Part shown: positions 17,481-25,363 of the stretch, in pieces
How the letters are laid out: every line of letters starts with the position of its first letter
Numbering within the stretch: the stretch's first letter is position 1
From: Planctomycetota bacterium
GTDB lineage: Bacteria; Planctomycetota; UBA1135; GCA-002686595
DNA: 64,000 bases
Direction: 5' to 3'
Assembly: GCA_021413885.1 (NCBI GenBank)
Contig: JAIOPM010000049.1
Coordinates: forward strand, 96,787 to 160,786
Made by a program: the position numbers and the translations under genes
The notes under the pieces: generated by a model
Database searches by the model: none
Told to the model about the DNA's origin: nothing
What the model saw: the letters and a program-made list of their open reading frames with translations, nothing else

Positions 17481-19261
17481 ACTGCGAACGCGCCGAGGAA
17501 CTCGCGCTGATGCGCGAAGACGGCGAAGTCGCTCCCGCGGAAGCGCGCGAGTTCGCGGAGCACGTCGAGGCCTGCGTCGCGTGCGCCGAGTTCGCGGTCG
17601 TCGCGCGCCGGCTCGAGTGGGCGTTGCGCGCGAGCGCGTTGCCCGAGCTCGCGCCCGACGAAGTCGAGTTTGCCGCGCGCGGAGTGACGCGCCGCATTCG
17701 GCGCCGCGTCGTGCTCCGTCGTGGAGGCTTTGCCGCCGCGCTCGCGGCCGCGGTGATCGCGTGTGCATTGCTGTGGTCGCGAGAAGACGCGCCAACGAAG
17801 CCCGACGCGGTCGTCGAAGTGCTTCCGCAAGTTGCGCCGCGCAGCGCGCCGCCCGCGGAGCTGCCTCGCCGCGACGAGCCCGCACCGGCGACGGATTTCG
17901 GCCCGCCGCTCGCGGCGGAAGTCGATCCCGAGCTCGCCGGCGAACGCGAACGCGCGCGCGCGACCTTCGCCGACGCCGCGGCGCCCGACTTCGCGATGCG
18001 CGCCGACGTGGAGAGCTTCGCGCTCGCCGTCGATGCGTCGATCGGCGTCGAACGCGCGCGCACCGATGCGTGGCTGCGCCAAGTCGAAGGCCTGTTGCGC
18101 GACGGCGATGCGCTGGTCGCGGCGCGCGCGGCGCGCTATCTCGGCGTGCGCGGCGACCGGCGCTCGGTCGCACCGCTCGTGCGTTCGACGGCTCGCGCGG
18201 CGCTCGTGGACGCGACGGCCGCGGCGTTGGTCGATCTCGCGGTGAACGTGCCGACGGCGCTCGCTGCGGCGTTGAACGAGCCCGCGAGCCGCGACCTCGC
18301 GCTCGACCGCGCCGCCGCGAACGGTCTCGCGGGCGTCGCCGTCGTCGACGCGTTGCGCGAGGTCCGAGAGGTGCGAGCGGAGCAATGGGCGACCGCGCTC
18401 GCTCGCGTCGGCTCGAACGAACTCGGATTCGTCGTCGCGCTCGTCGCGCGCGGCTCGGTTCCGCTCGACGTGCTCGGCGACACGCTCGCCGCGCGCGGTT
18501 TCGACGGCGCCGAGCTCGCGAAACTCGCCTCCGCGTCGCGCGGCGGCGACGCCGACGTGTGGCTCGAACTCTTCGCGCGCGCGCCGGTCGCCGACGCCGT
18601 GCCGTGGTTGGTCGAGTCGCTCTTCGACAAGCGACGCCGCGAAGCCGCGGCGCGAGCACTCGGCGCGCTCGACGACGACGCGGGGCTCGAAGAAGCGCTC
18701 GATGCGACGGTCCACGGCCGCGCGCGGCGTGCGGATCTCGCGACGATCCTGCGCACGCGCGCCGAGCACGCGCCCGAGGCGTTGGCGCGTTTCGCACGGA
18801 GCCTCGTCGAACGCGGAACGTCGTATGACTCGGCCGGCGAGCGCACGGAAACGTTGGTCGAGGCGTTGATCGAAACTGAGAGCGCGGCATGCGCTTCCGC
18901 ATTGGCACCGCTGGCCTGCGCACGCTCGTCGCCGCCGGAGTCGCGCCTGCTCGCGCTCGAGGCCTTGAGCGAACACGGTTCCGAGCCCGCGGCTCTCGCG
19001 CTCGCCGATGCGTTCGGCGACTTCACGCGCCGCGAGAAACGTCTCGCCGCCGTCGCGCTCGTCGCGATCCGCCGCCACGGCGGCGACGCGGCGCTCGACC
19101 GCGCGCTCGCGGGTTTCGCCGACGCCGAACGCCGGCCGATCCGCGACTTGCTCTCACGACGCGCGTTCTCGAGCGCCGTCACCGTCCAGTTGGCCCGCTT
19201 GCTCGAGGCACGTCTGCCCGACGAAGCGGACCGACGTTTCGACTCGAGAATCACGCCATGA
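17477..19261 (+). CDS. Zinc-finger transmembrane anti-sigma factor with long HEAT-like domain
   Basis: A 594-residue protein. The GTG at 17477 overlaps the sigma factor stop. The N-terminus carries the zinc-binding anti-sigma motif H-x3-C-x2-C (His29, Cys33, Cys36, with Cys3 before it). A single transmembrane segment follows at about residues 82-100, so the zinc finger faces the cytoplasm to hold the sigma factor. The remaining 490 residues are Ala/Leu-rich helical pairs that look like HEAT repeats (for example RAARYLGVRGDRRSVAPLV), placed outside the membrane. The usual anti-sigma is about 200 residues, so the extracytoplasmic HEAT solenoid is the unusual part and is probably the sensor. The stop overlaps the ATG of the next gene. 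Confidence 0.82.
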   Translation: MNCERAEELALMREDGEVAPAEAREFAEHVEACVACAEFAVVARRLEWALRASALPELAPDEVEFAARGVTRRIRRRVVLRRGGFAAALAAAVIACALLWSREDAPTKPDAVVEVLPQVAPRSAPPAELPRRDEPAPATDFGPPLAAEVDPELAGERERARATFADAAAPDFAMRADVESFALAVDASIGVERARTDAWLRQVEGLLRDGDALVAARAARYLGVRGDRRSVAPLVRSTARAALVDATAAALVDLAVNVPTALAAALNEPASRDLALDRAAANGLAGVAVVDALREVREVRAEQWATALARVGSNELGFVVALVARGSVPLDVLGDTLAARGFDGAELAKLASASRGGDADVWLELFARAPVADAVPWLVESLFDKRRREAAARALGALDDDAGLEEALDATVHGRARRADLATILRTRAEHAPEALARFARSLVERGTSYDSAGERTETLVEALIETESAACASALAPLACARSSPPESRLLALEALSEHGSEPAALALADAFGDFTRREKRLAAVALVAIRRHGGDAALDRALAGFADAERRPIRDLLSRRAFSSAVTVQLARLLEARLPDEADRRFDSRITP

Positions 19262-21039
19262 ACCAATCGTTGCTCTCCGCTCTCGTCATTCCGCTCGCGT
19301 GCGCTTCCGTCGGCGACGTTCCGACCGTCGCGCCCGTTGCCGATGTCTCGTGGCGCACGTACGACTTCGCCGCCGTCGCGCCGACGATCGGTCGCGAAGC
19401 CGGCGCGACCAACCTGGTGCCGGCGTTGGCCTCGACGCTCACCTTCGAGGACTCCGGCGCGCCTGGACGCGAACGCGGGGTCGAGTACTTGGCGCAGACG
19501 TCGGTGCTCGCGAGCTCGGAGGAGTTCGAACGCGACGGCCGTTCGTGGGAGGTCGTCGATGACGCGCAACTGCAGGCGTTCGTTTCCGGGGAGACGCACA
19601 AGAACCTCGAGCGCGAGCTCGCGTTCTACTCGGACGCTTTTCGCTCCGCGGTCTTCGTGCGCGTCGACGTCGTCGACGGCGAGGTCGGGCCCTCCGGTTT
19701 CGCGACGCGGATTCCCGCCGCCGCGGCGGAGGACCTGGTCGGTCGAGCTCTCGCCCAGGGCCGCGCGCGCACCGCGCTCCTGCGGATCGCGCCGGGCGAC
19801 GAAGCGCGTCTCGATCACACGCGCGACGTGCGCCTGATCACCGACTACGACTGCGAGGTCGCGCAGCAAGCGGTCGTGTACCAACCGGTCTCGCGCTCGT
19901 TCCGCGTCGGTCTCCAACTCGCCGCGCGCGCGGCGGCGGTCGCCGACGGCGTGCAGCTCGCGTTGACGTTGCGCGAGGTCGACGAGCTCGCGCCGCCGCG
20001 CGAACGGACGGTGAAATTCGTCAACCACGTCGGCAACGATCAGGCGTGGGCGGAGCAGCCCGCCGAGCTCGTCTTCCAGTCGCCGCGCGTCGTACAACAC
20101 GCCGCGGCGTTGACCACGTTCTTGCCGAAGGGCGAGGCGGTGCTCTTGCGCTCGGCGCTGACTTCCGTCGGCGGAAACGCGCGGTGCACGATCGTGTTGC
20201 GCGCCGTCGGCGAGCCCGTGCCGGTCGCGAAAGGCATCGACCTCTACGACAACGGCTTCCGCATCGACGTCGTCGATCTGTCGCGCTTCGCGCCGCCGTA
20301 CGTCAAGGTCGAGGGGGCGTTGCTCGAGCGCGGGAATCCCGGTCGGCTGCTCGAAGGCTTCTTCTGCGAGTCGCGGTGGGAGGGCGACGCGCCGTTGCGC
20401 GCCGAAATCGTCTGGGCCGAGCACGAGCTCGACCTCGCGTCCGACCGCAACTTCCCGCAGCGCGACGCGCTCGTCGCCGAACGTTTCGGCCCGTGGCTGA
20501 CGCTGCTGCCGAGCACCGCCGCGCCCGCCGAAGGTCCGAAGCACGCCCGCAACTTCGATCCCGCGGTGCTCGCGAACGTCTTGCGGCCGAAATCGGTCGA
20601 GATCGACCTCGTCCTGCGCAAGGGCGACGCGGTCGCGGCCCGTTGGTCCGCGTCGGTCGTCGAAGGGCGTCGGTCGGCGTTCACCGTCGGGGCGGAGAGC
20701 CTCGGGCTCGACTCGGTCAACGTCGAGATCGCGCAGTCGGCCGCGATCTTCGATCCGCAGGAGCGCGTGTTCTTCGACGGACTGATCGTCGCGGTGGAGC
20801 CTCGGCGGCTGCCGGACGGCGCGCTCGACATCGGCGTCACCGCACGGGCGATGATGCTCGACGCCGAACCGACGTGGGCGGTCGGGATGAGCGGCGCAAC
20901 CCCGCCGTCGGACCGCGCGACCTGGACGCGTTTGATCGCGGACGAGCGCGTGCTCTTGCCGCCCGGAACCGAGCCGCGTTCGGCGGTGCTCGGTGTCGGA
21001 GGCAAGGGCGGCTTATTGCTCGAAGTCTCCGCTCGCTGA
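19258..21039 (+). CDS. Exported protein of unknown function in the sigma/anti-sigma operon
   Basis: A 593-residue protein with a short signal peptide (MNQSLLSALVIPLACASVG) and no later membrane segment. The ATG at 19258 overlaps the anti-sigma stop as ATGA. The sequence is a series of beta-rich segments, some with two-residue variations of a pattern (ARTALLRIAPGDEARL, DYDCEVAQQAVVYQPVSRSF), and reads like a secretin-type or general secretory outer-membrane-associated protein, but I cannot assign a family. The tight overlap with the zinc-finger HEAT anti-sigma suggests it is a periplasmic partner or signal in that pathway, which is inference. It is followed by a strong hairpin terminator at 21077. 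Confidence 0.6.
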   Translation: MNQSLLSALVIPLACASVGDVPTVAPVADVSWRTYDFAAVAPTIGREAGATNLVPALASTLTFEDSGAPGRERGVEYLAQTSVLASSEEFERDGRSWEVVDDAQLQAFVSGETHKNLERELAFYSDAFRSAVFVRVDVVDGEVGPSGFATRIPAAAAEDLVGRALAQGRARTALLRIAPGDEARLDHTRDVRLITDYDCEVAQQAVVYQPVSRSFRVGLQLAARAAAVADGVQLALTLREVDELAPPRERTVKFVNHVGNDQAWAEQPAELVFQSPRVVQHAAALTTFLPKGEAVLLRSALTSVGGNARCTIVLRAVGEPVPVAKGIDLYDNGFRIDVVDLSRFAPPYVKVEGALLERGNPGRLLEGFFCESRWEGDAPLRAEIVWAEHELDLASDRNFPQRDALVAERFGPWLTLLPSTAAPAEGPKHARNFDPAVLANVLRPKSVEIDLVLRKGDAVAARWSASVVEGRRSAFTVGAESLGLDSVNVEIAQSAAIFDPQERVFFDGLIVAVEPRRLPDGALDIGVTARAMMLDAEPTWAVGMSGATPPSDRATWTRLIADERVLLPPGTEPRSAVLGVGGKGGLLLEVSAR

Positions 21040-21076
21040 CTCGCGCACGACTTCGTTCGAGAGCTCCCTAATCACC

Positions 21077-21120
21077 GCGCCCGTCGCGTCTTCACGACGC
21101 GGCGGGCGCTCTTCTTTCGT
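21077..21120 (+). terminator. Rho-independent terminator after the sigma/anti-sigma operon
   Basis: A 14-base-pair stem (GCGCCCGTCGCGTC at 21077-21090 with GACGCGGCGGGCGC at 21096-21109, one G-U wobble), a five-base loop TTCAC, then a T-rich tract TCTTCTTTCG. It lies 37 bases after the stop of the exported protein gene. Confidence 0.75.
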
Positions 21121-21160
21121 TGCCAGGAGCGGTCGAGCGTTCTACCCTCGCCCGCGCTCT

Positions 21161-21312
21161 CCATCGCGGCGCGCGATGGACACACCTGAGTCGCGCGGGG
21201 ATGCGTCGATCGACGGACCTGGTTCGAGCATGGAGTACGGCAAGGATTCGGAAACTCGCCTTCTGCCGCCGGTGAACCTCCGGCGAGGGAGCGTCGTCGG
21301 CGCGCGACGCTC
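21161..21312 (+). promoter_or_regulatory. Three-hairpin leader upstream of mgtE
   Basis: Three perfect stems lie in the mgtE leader: CCATCGC at 21161 with GCGATGG at 21173; CGCCGG at 21267 with CCGGCG at 21280; and GAGCGTCG at 21289 with CGACGCTC at 21305. The last one ends exactly where the GGGGAG ribosome site begins (21313). I see no match to the known M-box or to the long A-rich magnesium leaders. It could be a metal-responsive regulatory leader, but this is inference. Confidence 0.35.
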
Positions 21313-21324
21313 GGGGAGTTTGCG

Positions 21325-22698
21325 ATGAGCGACGCGTCGAACGACGAGACGCCGAACCAAGTCGTCGCGGTCGAGTCGCCGTTCGGTGAGCGCCTGCCCG
21401 CGGCCGACTTGCAGGACGCGTGGCGTCTGCTCGACACCGCCGAGCGCGTCGACGGTTTTCGTCTGCTCGCACCCGCGGAAGGACACGAGTTCTTCCTCGC
21501 GCTCGCCGCCGCCGACCAGATGGACTTGATCCTCGGCCTGCCGTCGAACGAACGGCGCCTGTGGATGCGCTTGCTCGCGCCCGACGATGCCGCCGACGTC
21601 ATCCAGGCCGCCGACGAAGGGCGGCGCGGCGAATTGGTCGCGCTGCTCGACGACATGTCGAAGCGCGAAGTCTCGAGCCTGCTCGCGTACGCCGAGGACG
21701 ACGCCGGTGGCTTGATGAGCCCGCGTTTCGCGCGCGTGCGACCGGAGATGAGCGTCGACGAGGCGATCACCTACATGCGCAAGCAGGTGAACGAGAAGCT
21801 CGAGACGATCTACTACGGCTACGTCCTCGATTCGCAGCAGCGTCTGCTCGGCGTCGTCTCGTTCCGCGACCTCTTCTCCGCGAAGGGCGCCGCGAAAGTC
21901 AGCGACGTGATGAAGAAGGACGTCGTCACCGTGCCGGAGACGATGGACCAGGAAGCGGTCGGCCGCCTTTTCGCGCAATACGACCTGATGGCGCTGCCGG
22001 TGTGCGACGGCGACGGTCGCATGAAGGGCATCGTCACCTTCGACGACATCGTGCAGGTCGTGCAGGAAGAAGCGACCGAGGACATCCAAAAGATCGGCGG
22101 TAGCGAAGCGCTCGACGCGCCGTACCTGCAGGTCGGTCTCGGGTCGATGCTGAAGAAGCGCGCGGGCTGGCTGATCGTCCTGTTCCTCGGCGAGATGCTG
22201 ACGGCGACGGCGATGGGTTACTTCGAGCACGAGATCGCGGCGGCGATCGTGCTCTCGCTCTTCATCCCGTTGATCATCTCGAGCGGCGGCAACTCGGGCT
22301 CGCAGGCGACGACGCTCGTGATCCGCGCGATGTCGCTCGGCGAAGTCCGCGTGCGCGATTGGATGCAGGTGTTCCGGCGCGAGCTCGCGTCGGGCCTCGC
22401 GCTCGGCACGATCCTCGGCTCGATCGGTTTCCTGCGCGTCGTCGCGTGGCACGCGCTCGGCGTCGACTACGGGCCGCACTATTTGTGGCTCGGCGCGACG
22501 ATCGGGATCTCGCTGCTCGGCGTCGTGCTGTGGGGGACGTTGTCGGGCGCGATGTTGCCGCTCGCGTTGCGACGCCTGGGTTTCGACCCGGCGAGCGCGT
22601 CGGCGCCGTTGGTCGCGACGCTCGTCGACGTCACCGGCTTGGTGATCTACTTCAGCGCCGCGTCCGCGCTGTATCTGCACCATCCGGCCGAGGGCTGA
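21325..22698 (+). CDS. mgtE: Magnesium transporter MgtE
   Basis: A 457-residue protein of the usual MgtE length and layout. An N-domain of helical repeats (LLAPAEGHEFF, LPSNERRLWMRLL) is followed by two CBS domains over roughly residues 125-265 (DVMKKDVVTVPETMD, LPVCDGDGRMKGIVTFDDI), then five transmembrane helices. The pore signature PLIISSGGNSGSQATT is intact. It forms a Mg2+ channel at the inner membrane that closes when the cytoplasmic domains bind Mg2+. The ATG at 21325 is preceded by GGGGAG. It lies after a terminator and behind a structured leader, so it is probably its own transcription unit. Confidence 0.93.
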   Translation: MSDASNDETPNQVVAVESPFGERLPAADLQDAWRLLDTAERVDGFRLLAPAEGHEFFLALAAADQMDLILGLPSNERRLWMRLLAPDDAADVIQAADEGRRGELVALLDDMSKREVSSLLAYAEDDAGGLMSPRFARVRPEMSVDEAITYMRKQVNEKLETIYYGYVLDSQQRLLGVVSFRDLFSAKGAAKVSDVMKKDVVTVPETMDQEAVGRLFAQYDLMALPVCDGDGRMKGIVTFDDIVQVVQEEATEDIQKIGGSEALDAPYLQVGLGSMLKKRAGWLIVLFLGEMLTATAMGYFEHEIAAAIVLSLFIPLIISSGGNSGSQATTLVIRAMSLGEVRVRDWMQVFRRELASGLALGTILGSIGFLRVVAWHALGVDYGPHYLWLGATIGISLLGVVLWGTLSGAMLPLALRRLGFDPASASAPLVATLVDVTGLVIYFSAASALYLHHPAEG

Positions 22699-22706
22699 CG
22701 GACTGC

Positions 22707-22712
22707 TAGAAT
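22707..22712 (+). promoter_or_regulatory. Candidate extended -10 element TGC-TAGAAT before the sulfatase-like gene
   Basis: TGCTAGAAT lies immediately after the mgtE stop codon and 29 bases before the ATG at 22742. The TGC before the hexamer fits an extended -10. Confidence 0.4.
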
Positions 22713-22741
22713 CGTCGAGCTCGTCGGCGGCGAGCGACGCG

Positions 22742-24346
22742 ATGGAACGACGACGAGCGATCGAACGGACGGGAGCGCTGCTCGCGTTGCTCGTCGGACT
22801 CGTCGGCGCCGCGTGCAGCCGCGAGCCGCGCGTCAACGTCCTGCTGATCAGCATCGACACCCTGCGCGCCGATCACCTGCACTGCTACGGCTACGAGCCT
22901 GAGACCTCGCCGCGCATCGATGCGCTCGCGAAGGAAGGCGTGCTGTTCGAGAACGCGGTGTCGAGCACGTCGTGGACGCTGCCCGCGCACCTGACGATGC
23001 TCTCGGGCCTGCCGATCTCCGCGCACTCGGTCTGCGAGGAGCGTCTCTACGATCGCCACGACGCGCACGACGTGCGCATCCCGCCGCCGTTGCGCGGCAA
23101 TCTTGTCTCGGAGCCGTTGTCCGCCGCCGGCTATCGCACCGCGGGTTTCTACTCGTGGAAGTACCTCGACGATTCGTTCGGCTTCGACGCGGGCTTCGAC
23201 GTGTGGGAGCGGCGCGGCCTCGACCTCTTTTCGCACCCGACGCTCGGGCTCGAGTTCGGTCGTTTGCGCAAGGCGAAGGACGTCGAGGGCATGAAGGCGA
23301 TGCTCGCCGCGTACCCGGAATTGGTCGATCCGAAACGCCGCACGTCGCCCGAGGTCGTCGACTCCGCGATCGAGTGGCTCGACGGAACGCGCTCCGGCGG
23401 CGACGCGCCGTTCTTCCTCTTCGTGCACCTCTTCGACGTGCACGCGCCGTACAAACCGCCCGAAGGTTTCGATCGCTTCGGACCGAAGCCGTCCGATCCG
23501 GCGAGCGACGAGCCCGTCGTTCCACGCGAGCACTTGCGGCGCCAGATCGGTCTCTACGACGGCGGGATCGCGTACGTCGATTCGCAAGTCGGGCGTCTGC
23601 TCGACCATCTCGATCAACTCGGGCTCGCCGAGAACACGTTGGTGATCCTGACCGCGGATCACGGCGAAGAGTTCATGGAGCACGGTGCGCTCGGCCATCG
23701 CCAACAGCTCTACCGCGAGAGCATCGGCGTGCCGTTGATCCTGCGCCAGAAGGGCGAGTTCACCGCGGGTCGGCGCGTCGCCGAAACCGTCGGTCTCGTC
23801 GACATCGTGCCGACGATCCTCGCGGCGACGAAGGTCGAGCCGCTGCACGCGTTGCCCGGCGCCGACCTCGGCGCGATCGCGCGCGGCGAAGCGGGTCCGA
23901 AGGAGCGCGTCTACACGTCGGAGCTCTTCGTCTTCGCCGGCAACGAAGTCGCGTATCGACAAGTCGCGCTCGCGCGCGGGAGCGAGCACACGCTCGTCAC
24001 GTTCTGCGCCGACGATTTCTGGCGCGGCGAGACGTACGACTGGAAGATCGACGCGCACGAGCTCGCGGCGCCGAGGACGTTCGACAGCCGCGGCGAATAC
24101 GGTCGCGGCGTACGCGCTCAGTTGCTGCGCACCGCGCGCGCGTACCGGCGACTGCGCGACGGTTTGCCGCAGCGCGGGCAGGGCTTGCGCGAGCTCGACG
24201 AAGTCGAACTCAAGCAGCTCAAGGCGCTCGGCTACACCGGACTCTCCGAAGCCGAGACGCCGACGATCGACAGCGATCGGACGTGCATGGAGGGCTGTTT
24301 GTGGGGGCCGCCGACCGCGGAGCCGCTGTCGGACGACGGGCGTTGA
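22742..24346 (+). CDS. Sulfatase-like hydrolase, probable lipoprotein
   Basis: A 534-residue member of the alkaline phosphatase/sulfatase superfamily. The N-terminus ends in a Cys at residue 25 after a hydrophobic stretch, so it may be a lipoprotein, though GAAC is a weak lipobox. Metal-binding motifs are visible: NVLLISIDTLRADHL at the start of the domain and LTADHGEEFMEHG later. In the usual place of the sulfatase CxPSR motif it has WTLPAH, with Thr79 at the nucleophile position, so it would not make formylglycine; the active group is probably a threonine, as in phosphatases or phosphotransferases of this superfamily. It could act on a sulfated or phosphorylated glycan or lipid. A lipA gene with its own -10 follows. 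Confidence 0.82.
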   Translation: MERRRAIERTGALLALLVGLVGAACSREPRVNVLLISIDTLRADHLHCYGYEPETSPRIDALAKEGVLFENAVSSTSWTLPAHLTMLSGLPISAHSVCEERLYDRHDAHDVRIPPPLRGNLVSEPLSAAGYRTAGFYSWKYLDDSFGFDAGFDVWERRGLDLFSHPTLGLEFGRLRKAKDVEGMKAMLAAYPELVDPKRRTSPEVVDSAIEWLDGTRSGGDAPFFLFVHLFDVHAPYKPPEGFDRFGPKPSDPASDEPVVPREHLRRQIGLYDGGIAYVDSQVGRLLDHLDQLGLAENTLVILTADHGEEFMEHGALGHRQQLYRESIGVPLILRQKGEFTAGRRVAETVGLVDIVPTILAATKVEPLHALPGADLGAIARGEAGPKERVYTSELFVFAGNEVAYRQVALARGSEHTLVTFCADDFWRGETYDWKIDAHELAAPRTFDSRGEYGRGVRAQLLRTARAYRRLRDGLPQRGQGLRELDEVELKQLKALGYTGLSEAETPTIDSDRTCMEGCLWGPPTAEPLSDDGR

Positions 24347-24363
24347 GCCGCGCGCCGATCTGC

Positions 24364-24369
24364 TAAACT
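24364..24369 (+). promoter_or_regulatory. Candidate extended -10 element TGC-TAAACT before lipA
   Basis: TGCTAAACT lies 17 bases after the sulfatase-like stop and 21 bases before the lipA ATG. Four of six positions match TATAAT and the extended TGC is present. Confidence 0.3.
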
Positions 24370-24390
24370 CCACGGTCCGCGAGCGCATCG

Positions 24391-25347
24391 ATGAGCTCTT
24401 CCTCACCCCGCGAAAATCAGTTGCCCGACGCGCCGACCGGCCCGTCCGGCATCCCGATCCGCACGCCGAAGCCGGCGTGGTTGAAGGTGCCGTTGCCCGG
24501 CGGCGAAGGCTACGCGCGGCTGAAGGGCCTGACCGAATCGCTCGGGCTGAACACTGTTTGCCAGGAAGCGCGCTGCCCCAACATCGGCGAATGTTGGAAG
24601 GGCGACCACGCGACGATGACGTTGATGGTGCTCGGGGACGAGTGCACGCGCCGTTGTCGCTTCTGCGCGGTGAAGACCGTCGATCGCGCGGCGCCGCCGG
24701 ATCCGAACGAGCCCGCGAAAGTCGGCCAAGCGATCGCCGCGCTGAACCTCGGCTACGTCGTGATCACCAGCGTCGATCGCGACGACCTCGCGGACGGCGG
24801 GTCCGCGCATTACGCCGCGTGCATCGGGAAGATCCGCGAGCTCGCGCCGCGCACGGTCGTCGAGACGCTCATTCCCGATTACCAAGGCGACGCGCTCGCG
24901 ACGTTGATGTCGGCGCGGCCCGACGTGCTCGCGCACAACGTCGAGGTCGTCGATCGGCTCCAGCGCAAGATCCGCGACCCGCGGTGTTCGTTCGAGCGTT
25001 CGCTCGCGACGTTGCGCGGAGCGAAGGCGCTCGACGCGCGAGTCTTCACCAAGTCTTCGCTGATGGTCGGCCTCGGCGAATCCCACGCGGAGATCGTCGA
25101 GAGCCTCGAACGTCTGCGCGCGGCCGACGTCGACTTCCTGACGCTCGGCCAATACCTGCGGCCGAGCGAGAACCACGCTCCGGTGCGCGAATACGTGTCG
25201 CCGGAACGCTTCGCCGAATACCAACGTCTCGGCGAGAGCCTCGGCTTCCGCTACGTCGCGTCGGGACCGTTGGTGCGCTCGAGCTACAAGGCCGGCGAGT
25301 TCTTCGCCGCGCGTTTGGTCCGCGAACGTCGCGCTGCCGGTTCGTAG
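24391..25347 (+). CDS. lipA: Lipoyl synthase LipA
   Basis: A 318-residue radical SAM enzyme that inserts two sulfur atoms into octanoyl groups on proteins to make lipoyl cofactor. Both iron-sulfur sets are visible: CQEARCPNIGECW binds the auxiliary cluster, and CTRRCRFC is the C-x3-C-x2-C radical SAM cluster. The DRDDLADGG and FTKSSLMVGLGE segments and the C-terminal VRSSYKAGEF are also diagnostic. Length is typical. It would serve the E2 protein at 45419-47098, which has two lipoyl domains; no lipB is visible in the window. Confidence 0.95.
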   Translation: MSSSSPRENQLPDAPTGPSGIPIRTPKPAWLKVPLPGGEGYARLKGLTESLGLNTVCQEARCPNIGECWKGDHATMTLMVLGDECTRRCRFCAVKTVDRAAPPDPNEPAKVGQAIAALNLGYVVITSVDRDDLADGGSAHYAACIGKIRELAPRTVVETLIPDYQGDALATLMSARPDVLAHNVEVVDRLQRKIRDPRCSFERSLATLRGAKALDARVFTKSSLMVGLGESHAEIVESLERLRAADVDFLTLGQYLRPSENHAPVREYVSPERFAEYQRLGESLGFRYVASGPLVRSSYKAGEFFAARLVRERRAAGS

Positions 25348-25363
25348 CGCGCGTCGCCGTTCG

